Shown piece by piece: positions 12,690 to 23,299 of a stretch of 64,000 bases of DNA. A model generated the notes under the pieces. The model had not been told where the DNA came from and ran no database searches. It worked only from the letters and a program-made list of their open reading frames with translations. Origin of the DNA: Gentiana macrophylla (lineage: Eukaryota; Streptophyta; Magnoliopsida; Gentianales; Gentianaceae); contig CM047810.1 of the NCBI GenBank assembly GCA_026214975.1, forward strand, positions 35,389,318 to 35,453,317, written 5' to 3'. The position numbers and the translations under genes are program-made. Positions within the stretch are counted from its first letter, which is position 1. Every line of letters starts with the position of its first letter.

Positions 12690-13625
12690 TCGTTGCTTTC
12701 TCGGGCACCACAGGAGTGTCTTTCCGGTGGCAATCAGACCTCGAAACGGATTCCGATCGGCACGAAATTTAGAGGGATCGTTCTTCCCTCACTTTTCTTC
12801 GATGTGACCGGTGGAATTGTTCTTTCGACTGCTAAATCTCCGGGAATAAGCCGCCGAATTGGCAGCTGCTGTCCAGAATCCTGCTGCGTTTTTGGTGCCT
12901 GCAGTAACTTCTTTGCCACGATCGAGAAATCAAACGAATTCCGATCGGCCTAAAATTTTGAGGGCTTGTTCGGTCCTGATAATTCTCGAATCTGACCGGT
13001 GGAAATCTTGTTCCGACGGTTCAATTGTCGAGAATATTCAGCCGACTTGGAACCTGCAGATTAGGGTTTTTCTGCTTTTTTGTACGTAACTGCAACTTTT
13101 AGGCGATGATCTGGAATCGAAAACTACTCCGATCGGCATGAAATTTTTACAGATTGTTATTCTCTCTGTATTATTTAATATGACCGGAGGAATTTTCATT
13201 CCAACGGTTGAATTGCTGGTAACAGGCCGCCGACCTGAAACTGCTGATTAGGGTTCTGCTGCGTTTTTGATACAAAGAAGAATTCTTTGCGACGATCGGG
13301 CGATTAAACGAACTCTGATCGGCCTAAAATTTTGAGGGCTTCTTTTAACCCCCTTATTCTTCATTCTGACTGGTGGAATTCTTGTTCCAACGGTTGAAAC
13401 TCCATAAACTAGCCGCCGATCTCGCTGCGTTTTTGGTGATACAGCAGCATCTTTCCGGCAACGATCGGGTATCTAAACGGACTCCGATCGGCACGAAATT
13501 TGGAGGGTTTGTTCGCCCCTCCTTCTTCTTCAATCTGACCAGTGGAAATCTTGTTCCAACGGTTGAAACTCCGGCAATAAGCTCGGATCTGACTGCGTTT
13601 CTGGCATGTTTCTGCCATTAACTTG
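12690..13625 (+). repeat. Diverged tandem repeat, about 180-190 bp unit, five copies
   Basis: A landmark, CCGATCGGCACGAAATTT or a close variant, recurs at about 12754, 12940, 13120, 13312 and 13483. Each copy is followed by GAGGG, a TTCTTC.. stretch, a GACCGGTGGAA-like block and AACGGTTGAA. Divergence is much higher than in the 77-bp array, so this array is older. It lies next to the primer-binding site, where a gag gene would be expected. Confidence 0.75.
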
Positions 13626-13661
13626 ACCACCATCACTCCTTGATCCATCACCGATAGAAGA

Positions 13662-13679
13662 CCCTCCTTCTAGCGCCAA
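13662..13679 (-). promoter_or_regulatory. Primer-binding-site-like sequence of the LARD-like element
   Basis: The minus strand directly after the 5' LTR reads TTGGCGCTAGAAGGAGGG. Many plant Ty3/gypsy primer-binding sites begin TGGCGC because they pair with the CCA end of a tRNA. I cannot assign the tRNA. Confidence 0.6.
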
Positions 13680-14391
13680 TGACGATGCTGGGTTTCGGCT
13701 ATGAATAAATCCTGGTCGTTTAATCTAGGGATGATTGAATCAAGGATGATTTTGGGGGTGATTTTAGACCGAGCCTGAGAGTTTCTCTCGGGTTGCTACG
13801 ATCTCTGTTATGCTCCAGGAATCAAGTCACACGTAGTTCCTGGAATGGGGTATTTATAATGACAACACTTGCCCTAACCCTAAGGTTAAGTCGGCTTATG
13901 TTATTGTCTGATTTACCCTTTAATGGGCCTTAACCCTTGCCCAAGTTATCATCACCGTTAATGGGCCTGGACATCCGGTGTGGACTCGCTCACGATGTCG
14001 ATCTCGCCGACCACGTAATCGAGCCTGGACTCATTGTCCTACATCAAGCTACCGGTGCGGATCGATCGTCCTACATCGCTCGATAGTCGATCGTCGTAGC
14101 CTGGAGTCTACTAGATGGCCTTAGCCTCGAGCCTGGCATCGACATGAATACCTTGACGTTTATTCGATTATCGGGGACCAACCGCGAGGCCTACGTGTTT
14201 AGAGTGGACTTTGTCCGCATCCCGAGCTTTCCGTCTTGCGGTATCGAGATGGGCCCATCGTCTCGGTTCTCTGATCATGTCGGTTTGTCGATGTCTCATC
14301 TCGTAATTCGACCTCGGGCTATCACTTACTCTTGTCCAGGAGGACTATCTCGCGACGCCATGCGCGGAGTGCGCGATATTCGGTATCATCG
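13680..14391 (-). repeat. Right LTR (5' LTR in element orientation)
   Basis: This matches 7867-8576. It begins TGACGATGCTGGGTTTCG and ends GGTATCATCG, the last base being changed from the expected A. Differences between the two LTRs are modest, so the insertion is neither brand new nor ancient. Confidence 0.9.
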
Positions 14392-14396
14392 ATATA

Positions 14397-15820
14397 CATT
14401 TAAATGAATATGAAGAAAATCCTTAAGGGCTCATTACATTGCCATGATACTTGGTGCACAAGGCTTATAAATGTGAAAATTGAGTTGATGATGATACTAC
14501 TCTAATATTATATCCGTGGTGAAACTGACTAAAATTTATGATCTTGCAGTCAAACTATCTTTAGTGTCCCATAATAATAGGAGTGTGACTGCCTTATCCA
14601 GTTTGCCGATGTTTGACATCTTAGTGTTAATGTAGTGCCTTAAAGCAATCAGGTTGGACCAAATTTTACCAGGTCGGATCATCTCTACTACACTTTTATA
14701 TTTATAGATATAATAAATGACATTTCTATTATTATATATTTGTATTCGATAAATCAATTTAATATTATATATAATAACGTCCCTAAAATTATATGTTGAT
14801 AGAGAAATCATATTGTCGATTATGATTGATGAGGTTTCTATGCATGGTAAATGGTTTAATTCTGAAATATCTCTGATCATATGTATTTATAGATGAGACG
14901 TTATTAATACGTAGACTAGCATGTATCATATGTTTTCTATCTCACTAAGATAATGAACGGATCTCATCATTTAAAGTGTGTGTCGACATTTGGACGTGTG
15001 CGTGTATTGGAAGAATACGTTATGGAGACTTTATATGGTGCATCTGTTTGTAAGAAGGTTGTCACTGTGGCAAGATATTGTAGCTCTCTCATTTTTACTC
15101 TCTTTCACATAATACACTTTTATCGCATGTGCGAGAGGTTAGAAATGAATGGTTGTAATTTATCTTTGCATAACCTCGCTTAACTGGCGGTTGATTATAA
15201 AATTTGTCATACGTATGTTGCATGACATGTTTATTTACTTAAATGTGATAATTATATGACGATTTTGTAATTATCCTTGACCGGCGTCATCATAATATCA
15301 CGTTGTGGATTATTAGATTTTGACACTATTGAGGCTTTCTCTTCACAAGACGATCATGCAGTAGTGTTTTGATGTAATACTAAATAATGCATAAGATTTA
15401 TGTCAATCGTCTGGAAATCACGTTTCCTCATAAGTAGAATAAATATCTGGAAATTGCCATCTTATGAAGAAATGTTTTATTTCTCTTGCTTTGCAAAGTG
15501 GAGTGAAGTGTTCATTCCTAGAGAATCTTACATTTTGCGATATAAGAAATATTCGTTGATGTTTAACACTCGACAAACAATTATGTAGATATTGATTAAG
15601 CAAAACGACATATTTAAATCATAATTGTTAAATATGACTCGATCAACAAATTCTTATTAATGATATAAGTTAAATAGTTTGATCCAATCACCGTGCAAAG
15701 CGTGCCACACCAGCTGGTACTATTACATAATTTCCTCCGCCCAAATTACGCAAACCCGTCCAAAATCTCGGCTATCTTCAACGCTTCTTTGCTCTTCCTT
15801 TCCAAACTCTCAAACCTCAA
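14397..15820. other. Noncoding upstream region of the peroxiredoxin gene
   Basis: No gene or known repeat is recognised. The AT-rich part (14690-14830) has many short TA-rich runs. The last 150 bases before the peroxiredoxin start become C-rich and probably hold its 5' untranslated leader. I see no convincing TATA box at a suitable distance. Confidence 0.5.
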
Positions 15821-15829
15821 ACCTCAAAA

Positions 15830-16507
15830 ATGGCAGCCGCAACCGCCTCCTTCACCCTCTCCAAACTCTTCTCCCCCACTCCTAAGCCCCTCTTCCCTCT
15901 TCTCTCCCCAAAAGCCCTCTCCTCCTCCTCCGCTTTTTCTAGCATCCTCCGTCCCAAGCTCCACCACCTCCATCGATCAAGATCCCTCAGATGTTACTCC
16001 ACTCCGAGAATCTCCGCCATCATTTCCACCGGAGACAAGCTCCCAGACGCCACCCTCTCCTACTTCGACTCCTCCGACGAGCTTCAAACCGTTTCTATAT
16101 CAGACCTCACCTCTAACAAGAAAGTCATCCTCTTAGCCGTGCCGGGAGCATTCACTCCTACTTGCTCCCAAAAACACCTACCGGGCTTCATCGAGAAGGC
16201 GGCAGAGTTCAAGGCGAAAGGTGTGGATACTATTGCCTGCATTTCGGTCAACGATGCTTTTGTGATGAAGTATTGGAAGGAGAATTTGAATATCAAGGAT
16301 GAGGTATTGTTGTTGAGTGATGGGAATGGTGAATTTACCAAAGCTATTGGGTGTGAGCTTGATCTGAGTGATAAGCCTATGGGACTTGGAGTGAGGTCCA
16401 GGAGATATGCTATGTATTTGGATGATGGAGTTGTCAAGATTCTGAATTTGGAGGAAGGGGGTGCTTTTAATGTTAGCAGTGCTGAGGATTTGCTAAAGGC
16501 TCTTTGA
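15830..16507 (+). CDS. PRXIIE: Chloroplast type II peroxiredoxin (PrxII E-like), thiol peroxidase
   Basis: This is a 225-residue intronless ORF. Residues 1-60 are rich in Ser, Pro, Leu, Lys and Arg with almost no acidic residues, as in a chloroplast transit peptide. The mature part is a type II (PRX5-like) peroxiredoxin: the active-site loop [15 protein letters not shown] has the peroxidatic Cys at 112, the resolving Cys is at 175 in AIGCELDL, and [15 protein letters not shown] supplies the conserved Arg. Family knowledge: these enzymes reduce hydrogen peroxide and alkyl hydroperoxides in the stroma with glutaredoxin or thioredoxin as reductant. The whole protein length and domain are complete with no breaks. 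The ATG at 15830 is the first in the frame and begins MAAATASF, a typical plastid-protein start. The single exon fits the plastid member of this family as I know it. Mitochondrial targeting cannot be fully excluded. Confidence 0.95.
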   Translation: MAAATASFTLSKLFSPTPKPLFPLLSPKALSSSSAFSSILRPKLHHLHRSRSLRCYSTPRISAIISTGDKLPDATLSYFDSSDELQTVSISDLTSNKKVILLAVPGAFTPTCSQKHLPGFIEKAAEFKAKGVDTIACISVNDAFVMKYWKENLNIKDEVLLLSDGNGEFTKAIGCELDLSDKPMGLGVRSRRYAMYLDDGVVKILNLEEGGAFNVSSAEDLLKAL

Positions 16508-16680
16508 GGTGCTTTTTTTTTTCTTCTTTTTTTTGGTTGACCCCAGTTTTTCTTCTTAACATGTTGAGTTGAGAATGACTTGTGCCTTTTTTTTTTTTTT
16601 GAAATAAAAGGATGTAGATCGAGTTTCATGTACTGAGGATTGTAAGATACACATGAAATCTCACTTATGGACTTATGTTA
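16508..16680 (+). other. Probable 3' untranslated region of the peroxiredoxin gene
   Basis: T-rich runs follow the stop, with AATAAAAG near 16602 as a possible poly(A) signal. The transcript end was not determined. Confidence 0.45.
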
Positions 16681-16734
16681 CTATGTTTCTTTTGCTTCTG
16701 GTGTGTGCCCGGTAACTGTTTGATTTATTTCTCT

Positions 16735-16763
16735 GTGGTTTGGTTTGGTTTGGTTTGGTTTGT
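16735..16763 (+). repeat. (TGGTT)n microsatellite
   Basis: TGGTT is repeated about five times in an AT-rich noncoding stretch. Confidence 0.85.
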
Positions 16764-18202
16764 CTATTCTCTTTGATTTTAGTTACCAAATTTTGTGAGT
16801 ATCAATTACAAGGTTGATGGTTTGCCAAGATTAGGAGATATATCAGCATTAGCTTGAGTAGGAGAGAAAAAATTGATCAAGTGTAGGATTTGTTGGAAAA
16901 TTAACACAAAAATGAAGTGGACTCCAAGGATTGTCCCTCACAATTATCACAAAGGGAACAACCTAAAATCTCTTTTAGGATACAATGGATGGTGTTTGAT
17001 TCAAACGGTGACTCGTGTGATCAAACCATACATAGTCAAAGAATATACTGATGATGATGCTTATGAGTTGAATGAATTCATGTTTGTAGTCTAATGCCTT
17101 TTTAAAGGCAAAACACTGTCATTTCAGAAATGTTGCAAGAACAATAGGCATTACTCTTAGCATGCAGAGTCATTTTTCTTCAGCTTCACAGAGGTGCATC
17201 CATTTAAATAGGTGGAAGAACCCTGTTGTGTTGCGGTAACATTTAATTTGATAGGATACTCGATCGCAAACGATCATTAAAATATGCAAATTATGAAAAG
17301 ATATCTAACAAGATTAAAGACCAAAACAGGCTGGAAATTAGTAATGAAATAAGCCATGGTTGTGCTTGCAAGATTTTTTAAGAAACTTGTGTATGAGAAT
17401 TGCTTGTTTATCCTGGTCTTCTTATTCAGACGGTATGCTTGTGATCTTTCTTCTATATATATAAAAACTAAATTCCATGGTACGTATGGCAAATTATGTG
17501 TGCAGACGTTAGTGCGTTTGCTCAAATTGCAGATTTTAGTTGGTGTTCTTGCATTGTTAATTATATGGAAGCGTTTCTTTGCGGTTATGTTGCTCGTGTT
17601 TTGCATGAAGTGTTGGCCTTGCTGTATGATATTCAAGAAATCTGTGGAGTTCCTTTGTGAAACCATTCTCTCAACATCCCATTGTAGTAATGGATGATTT
17701 CAGAAAATATATGAAGTCTGATAAAGTGTACCAGACTGTCTTAGTATTATTGCCTAAAATATTTTTGACCATATCTTTCCTTTTTAAGTGGTTTTAAACT
17801 TTTTATGGTTGGATGGATGTTGGAAGAGCTATACTGGTGTTTAAGCAGTAATTGTAGGATAGCTTCAAATTTATGCTGGCTCAATACCAGTCCAAGTGTA
17901 TGGAGTACACGTTGGCGGACGGTATTGCCAGGTAAAAAAGGTTAGGACCTAAGGGCGTCCACAACAATGACTCAATGCCACCCTTTAAACACCTCGTTTT
18001 CCATTCCAGTTATATTTTTTCAACACCCTAAAAAAATTTCTCTGCAACGAGTATCCCTATACAATTCTCTAAAAACTATTTTTCTCTTGATTAGATATCA
18101 ATATACTTTTTTTTTTAACATCCAAATATATAATCAAGCAAAATTCGTTCAGCAATTCGAGAAAGTTCAAGAAACAGAGCAAATCAACAACAAATAAAAC
18201 AA
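16764..18202. other. Noncoding, no supported gene
   Basis: Several short frames are open (16873-17094, 17277-17666 on the minus strand, 17356-17697) but none shows a recognisable domain. GGGCGTCCACAACAATGACTC near 17952 resembles the ends of some plant MITEs, but I found no matching inverted end. Confidence 0.45.
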
Positions 18203-18412
18203 CCAACCTTGCAAAGCAAATTTCTCCCCATATAGTGGAAAGAGCAAGAAATTTTAGACTTGCTTGGTGTATAAATTAGTCATTAGTATGCTTTACTACT
18301 TGATTTTCTTTGTAACCGCGATGGTTTTCTGAATCTTTAAGAAGTAATAAAGAGATCCTTTGACAAAAACAAAAAACAAAAAATAAATAAAACACCCAAC
18401 CTTGCAAAGCAA
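18203..18412 (+). mobile_element. Retroposed sequence with A-rich tail and 17-bp target-site duplication
   Basis: An exact 17-bp direct repeat, CCAACCTTGCAAAGCAA, lies at 18203-18219 and 18396-18412. The 176 bases between end in an A-rich tail (AAAAACAAAAAACAAAAAA..) directly before the right copy. The body contains AAGAAGTAATAAAGAG about 30 bases before the tail. Long duplications and a 3' A-tail are the marks of LINE-type retrotransposition, so this is a 5'-truncated LINE or a truncated processed transcript. No coding sequence is recognised. Confidence 0.8.
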
Positions 18413-18532
18413 TTTTTTTTTATTTTTTTTATTTTTTAACATCTATCATTTCCTTTCTTCGAATCCCTCTTGCCCACATTTTCAAATTAAACTCCTAGGG
18501 AAAGTGTCGTTTATATTGTAAAACGGTGATTT

Positions 18533-18779
18533 AAAACCAAGTAGGTTGCATTCAGTGGTAAGTGACTTGAGAATGTCTGCAGAGGCCACCGGTTCGATTC
18601 TCCTCTCGGCGCGCTATGTTGAATCTTGGCCGAAACTTACCCTCCGTAAGAGTCGACTTTGGCGCACTTCGAGTAAAGAGTCGATCTCACAGGCACGACC
18701 CGTCGTCGAATTCCGGATTAGTCGGATCAGCGGGTTCCGGATACCGGGAGATTTAAGCAATAAATAAATAAATAATGAA
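18533..18779 (+). mobile_element. tRNA-derived SINE
   Basis: About 247 bp flanked by GTGATTT at 18526-18532 and 18780-18786 (candidate 7-bp duplication). The head has an A-box-like GTTGCATTCAGTGGTAAG near 18545 and an RNA polymerase III B box, GGTTCGATTCT, at 18591. The tail is AAATAAATAAATAAT. The body is GC-richer than the flanks. These are the standard features of a plant tRNA-derived SINE; the family is not identified. Confidence 0.78.
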
Positions 18780-19022
18780 GTGATTTTGTTTTTTTTTCCT
18801 GTTGTTTTTTATTAGTGTAATTGATTTTTCATACTTTCTTTGGTGAAGCTCCTGATTTATGCAACAACTAAGAAAATGTAGAAACTGTTATGAAAAATGG
18901 ATGTTCATTCCAAGACTTTACATATATCCTTAGTTAAAATAATATCATTCATTCTATAATTTATGGATTCCAAAAGCCATAATCATTCATTAGTATTCAT
19001 TGTATTAGTTACAAACTTGTTT

Positions 19023-20417
19023 TGTTGTACCTATATATTTATCACTTTTGTAAGATGTGATGAGAAGAGATGAAGTAATATAAAATGATCCTTTTGTCTA
19101 AGTCTTTGTTCTTGTAGAATAATTTCATACCAATTATAAATTATTTTATAACACGTTACCTCACGAGACTCTACCACTGATAAATCAAACAGCTTAGCAT
19201 TTGATTGGAAAATCTTTAGGAGTTTTTTTTGAAGAAAACAATGAAGGCCTAAAGATCAACAATGAAGATTTAAAAGAAGAGGCATGTTGGTGTTCACTTG
19301 ATGGTTGAATACCACAAGTGCTATATTGGATATTGCAAAATCATGGGAGACAACCAAGATAAAAATACAATTTTGGCAGTCTCGAAAATTTTATATTGCT
19401 TGTGGTAAGTATTGATCTCGGGTATGTTGTTTGTGGCAAGTATTGAGGTAATTTTTTTTTTTATATGTTTCAATTCATTTTGATTTTTTTTGGTATGATT
19501 ATACTATAAGTATTTTGATACTAGTGAGATTGATGATATCAATAAACTGATGATGATATCAATCGGAAAATGATATGATCATATAAAGATGATCAATATT
19601 TTGAAAGTATATATATATGGACATGAAATTCAAGAATAGCCTTTGAATGGCATAAAGTGAATATAGAATTCACATAAATGGAATATGAAACTTGATATTG
19701 ATTAAAGATGATGACAACATTTGATTCATCGTGAGTGCGACAACGCACATTATACCGTGAAAAAAAAATCTCAATTAGAAAAAATAATGGGAAAAGAAAA
19801 TGATAATATATGCAAGAGCTATTTTTCTATAATGTTTCAAAAGAGCTATTGAAATAAAATTGTTTAGTGATGAATATTTATTGATTACAAATACAATTTT
19901 TGGATAGAAATGTTTATTAGAAAAGTTGCATGCTCTATCTTCTGACATATATTATACTACAAAATATAACAAAGAAATTAAATTCATCACATAGTAGACC
20001 AGTGTTTCATTGATTCCAATGATTTTATGATATGGCATGATTGCCTCGGGCATCTCAGTTCCACAATGATAAGACATATAATGGAGAATTCATACGGCCA
20101 TTCGTTAAAAGATCAAGTGTTTAATTCTAGTGAATTCATCATGTGTTCTCTTCTCACAGGCAAATTCATTATTAAACATTCACCTAAGTAAAGTTGATCT
20201 TGAATCACCTACATTTCTGTAAGCAATTTAAGGGTGATATATGTGGATCTATAGATCTACTGTGTGGTATTTTATGTTTGTTGTACCTATATGTTGATCA
20301 CTTTTGTAAGATGTGATGAGAAGAGATGAAGTAATAATAAAATGATCCTTCTTCCTTTTGTCTAAGTCTTTGTTCTTGTAGAATAATTTCATACCAATTA
20401 TAAATTATTTTATAACA
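19023..20417 (+). mobile_element. Internally deleted Ty1/copia element with short LTRs
   Basis: Near-identical direct repeats of 131 bp (19023-19153) and 139 bp (20279-20417) start TGTTGTACCTATAT and end ATTTTATAACA, in TG...CA form. Just after the left repeat, CGTTACCTCACGAGACTC occupies the primer-site position. Degenerate copia coding remains inside: around 20030-20250 a gag-pre-integrase block reads WHDCLGHLSSTMIRHIMENS and later GDICG, with breaks. The rest of pol is missing, so the element was deleted internally. The size is close to that of TRIM-like elements, but the copia coding remnant suggests a recent shrink from a longer element. I found no clear target duplication. Confidence 0.75.
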
Positions 20418-22190
20418 AAAACTTTGTTCTTCACTTTGATTTCCAAAAATAATAATAATCACAATATCATCGTCTTTTTTTAATTTGTTTTTTTTAATTT
20501 AATTTTTACTGCATTAGATTTTTGTTGCTTTTTCTAGTATGATGCGGTAGGATGTAAATGAAAACATGAAGAAGATGGTAGAAAAAGAGGGAGACGTGGT
20601 GGGTGACTATGACACTGTTCAATTTTGCAGAGCCGCTATTTATTGGGGGTGGGGCAACCGTAGTGACCCATTGTTTATAGGCCTCCAATTTCCAGCTTCC
20701 AATGTAAAAATAAATTAAAATATTCTCATGACCCACTTGCTAAAATGATTAAAATCAACTTGTCTCAATGAGATGTAATGGCTCTAAAAATTGTACATGC
20801 TGACAAAGCCCATCCTTCTATGGCTCTACTTCTGGAGAGTTACATGGATGGGATGAAAAAAAAAACTTGAAAATAGAGTCATTATTTGCTAATTCTTTTT
20901 TGACCACATCTACTTTCATAGACTGCGTAAGAAAATGTATGAATAACAATGTCACTATGGTTGCCCTTAGTGTAATTTGGGGACAGAGGGTGAATAAAGC
21001 AACCATTGTAGCCATGGTTCCAAGGCTCCCTAAACTCATTTTTAGAGGGTGAAAAAGTGTACTAACTGTGGTTGCTATAAGCGATTTATAATAATTGGAT
21101 TGAAGTGACACAAATACCCGTCTCATCGTATTTCTTAGTCTTTTTCCGGCCACACCTCTTCCAACCTGCATCTCCCATCACCTCATGAATTCTCTCGAGG
21201 TTCCAAAATATGAGGATTCACTCGTGTATTAGACAGAGCCCAACCCGAAGGCTACTGGACATATAATAAGTACCTCCAATAAATTGAATAAATATTAATC
21301 GAAAGAACATTTATATTCAACGATTAATTTGAATCGCGACAAAGATAAATCCGAATCGAACTCTATCAATTATAGATATAACTTATTTTTAATATGTCGA
21401 GTCAATAAGCGTCCATTGATATAATCATTACATACATACTCACCCTCCATAGACTATCTGTAATAAAGCGGGAATGTTTTTGAAAATGATCTTCATTACA
21501 TTTTATATTTATTTACCATTAAACCACTAGTGATCAATTAGTTCATAACCAATATGAACTCCCAGGATCGATCAGTTTCTAGGATTAACAAATAAGAGGA
21601 TTTTCTTTCTACTTCTCGCATGAATGAATGTATTCCATATCTGTGCAACACATTCCCAGCTACTCATTCCCGATAGTGCCAACGTGAAAGTGATTTCAGA
21701 CCGCGCCTCTTAGCAATCTTTAACGAACACATCAAACCATATTTTGAAACAACATGAGTCTGCAATCACTTAAGAATTAAAGTTAATCTATCTATGATCA
21801 TCTTGTGATTTTATAAGATTTCTTAATCACGGAATTATACGAGAAACTCATATTAAATCGGTTCAGTCCTATATGACTACATCATATATTAATTTCCCTC
21901 TAAGATAACCAATATCGAAGGTCACACTATAAAGTGTTCTGGGTGCATTAATGGTGGTTTAATCAATAGACCCCATACTTTGATTAAGTTCAACAAGGAC
22001 TAACAGCTCAAATGTATCACCATAAACTTATTCCTCGATGTGACACACACTAAGTTATATGCCTACATATGATAGGACGTAGGGTTTTCAGTAATGTATT
22101 ACTTATCAGCACAGAGCAAATAATAAGATGCAAAATAAATCTATCATTTATTAATGATAAAAACAATTATAAAAATTGTCTTTCGGGTAC
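20418..22190. other. Noncoding, possibly old LTR sequence
   Basis: 20420-21190 has no recognised gene; the 117-residue minus-strand frame at 20818-21171 has no known domain. 21190-22190 has the low-complexity, motif-poor look of an old LTR on the minus strand, but no partner repeat was found in the window. Confidence 0.35.
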
Positions 22191-22194
22191 TACA

Positions 22195-22840
22195 TCCAAC
22201 ATAAATTTGCCAACGGTGTGAAAAGAATAACCTTGAATCTTGAGAATGAGAATGTAGGCATTGTTGTCTTTGGTAGTGATACTGCTATTAAAGAAGGAGA
22301 TATTGTCAAGCGTAGTAGATCAATTATGGATGTTCATGCAGGAAAGGCTATGCTAGGATGTGTGGTCAACGCGTTGGGAGTACCTATTGATGGAAGAGAG
22401 GCACTGAGCGATCACGAGCAAAGATGTGTCCATGTGAAATACCCTAGAATTATTAATGTAAATTTGTGCACGAGCCTATGCAAACGGGGTTAACAGCGTA
22501 GATAGCCTGGTTCTTATACGTCGTGTTAAACAACATAGATAGCTTGGTTCCTATTCATTATAATCGGGGACCGAAAAATCGGAAAATAGTTATTGCTATC
22601 GATACCATATTAAACCAAAAATATTAAACTCAAGGGCCACCTCTAAAAGTGAGACATTATATTGTGTCTATGTAGCGATTGGACATAAACGCTCGACCGT
22701 GGCACAATTAATTCAAATTCTTTCAGAAGCAAATGCTTTAGAATTTCAATACTTGTAGCAGCCACCGATTCATATGTTGCTCATTTGCAATTTTTGGCAC
22801 CATATTCTAGGTGTGCCATGGGGGAAAGGGGAAATGGTGG
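22195..22840 (+). pseudogene. atp1: Mitochondrial ATP synthase alpha subunit (atp1) fragment in the nucleus (NUMT)
   Basis: The translation matches plant mitochondrial ATP1, not chloroplast AtpA. First comes LNLENENVGIVVFGSDTAIK, then a diverged ALGVPIDGR block and a HEPMQTGL block. In other frames [20 protein letters not shown] and LSEANALEF follow, and it fades at the PYSGCAMGE-like block near 22820. Stops and frameshifts are frequent, for example in IAWF near 22505. It covers roughly the middle half of the gene, including the region around the nucleotide-binding loop, which is badly damaged. It is a dead insertion of organelle DNA and is followed directly by a chloroplast fragment. Confidence 0.9.
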
Positions 22841-23065
22841 GTGTCCGTGCATTATCTGAAATGATTGGGCATAAAGTGTCTGTAGGTGGCTTTTTAAGTC
22901 TACCGTCAAATCCCTAGGCTCAACCCTTGAGATACGGTGGAAACTATCAAGCTGGAGTACGGTAGAGACAAAGAGAATTTATGGTGAAACATTGAAATGT
23001 GTAGAGATCGGAAAAAAACACCAACTGCGATAGAACTCTGCTGAGTTGACCACTACATAGTGAGT
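22836..23065 (+). pseudogene. rrn16: Chloroplast 16S rRNA fragment in the nucleus (NUPT-like)
   Basis: Segments such as TGTAGGTGGCTTTTTAAGTC, GGTGGAAACTA, CAAGCTGGAGTACGGTAG and GTAGAGATCGGAAA are diagnostic of the central part of plastid 16S rRNA. Many differences from the plastid form I know are CpG to TpG or CpA, for example GGGCATAAAGTGTCTG and AAATGTGTAG, as expected from decay of methylated cytosine. It is too short and too damaged to be a working rRNA. Mitochondrial genomes often carry plastid inserts, so it may have reached the nucleus by way of mitochondrial DNA together with atp1. Confidence 0.88.
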
Positions 23066-23124
23066 GTAGTATCGACTAAACCGGTAATCGACAGTGGAGG
23101 TAGAAGGCCCACTGGTCGACAACC

Positions 23125-23290
23125 CCGCTGGTCATTAATGGTGGCTTCCGGCGGGAATTCTCCTAGACCTTGATGTCATGATACAAAGGCTTGTTGTCTT
23201 CTTCAACTTCGATGGTGCACACAACTATCGGCATATCCAATGCCTTGCCGGCAGCGCATGAAGCTAGCGTCTTAAGGGCATCTGCCTACA
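23125..23290 (-). pseudogene. Short Ty3/gypsy pol scrap (RNase H to integrase linker)
   Basis: The minus strand reads ADALKTLASCAAGKALDMP, then VVCTIEVEED and KPLYHDIKV, ending near 23130. Plant gypsy polyproteins have an ADALA.LA block followed by a DI..YL block at the end of RNase H, before the integrase zinc finger. Stops flank it on both sides. The call rests on these two motifs only. Confidence 0.45.
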
Positions 23291-23299
23291 CATTTTTTA

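Larger units (their letters stand above)
7867..14391 (-). mobile_element. Non-autonomous LTR retrotransposon (LARD-like), no protein genes
   Basis: Two long direct repeats (7867-8576 and 13680-14391) flank 5.1 kb without any retroelement domain. The repeats start TGACGATGCTGG and end TATCATCA (left) or TATCATCG (right). The 5-bp flanks GTATA (7862-7866) and ATATA (14392-14396) differ at one base. Orientation is minus: just inside the right LTR the complementary strand reads TTGGCGCTAGAAGGAGGG, a primer-binding-site-like start, and just inside the left LTR it reads a purine-rich tract. The interior is GC-richer than the flanks and consists largely of tandem repeats. The termini and purine tract match those of the Tat-lineage element at 39,679, so that family is a plausible source of its enzymes. 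The size and lack of ORFs fit a large retrotransposon derivative. Confidence 0.88.

Noticed and set aside
15693..16136. 147-residue proline and serine-rich frame overlapping the peroxiredoxin start
   Set aside because: It is a shadow frame of the C-rich transit-peptide sequence; the peroxiredoxin frame explains the region.
17952..18790. MITE interrupted by the retroposed fragment and SINE
   Set aside because: Only one possible terminal sequence was seen; no matching inverted end or target duplication was found.
20818..21171. 117-residue open frame on the minus strand
   Set aside because: No recognised domain, no splice or promoter context, AT-rich chance frame likely.
22176..22493. Functional nuclear ATP synthase alpha gene
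   Set aside because: Only a middle fragment is present, frames shift, stops interrupt it and it has no start or targeting sequence.
22836..23065. 16S rRNA gene
   Set aside because: It is about 230 bases of a roughly 1.5-kb gene with many substitutions, so it is an organelle-derived pseudogene.
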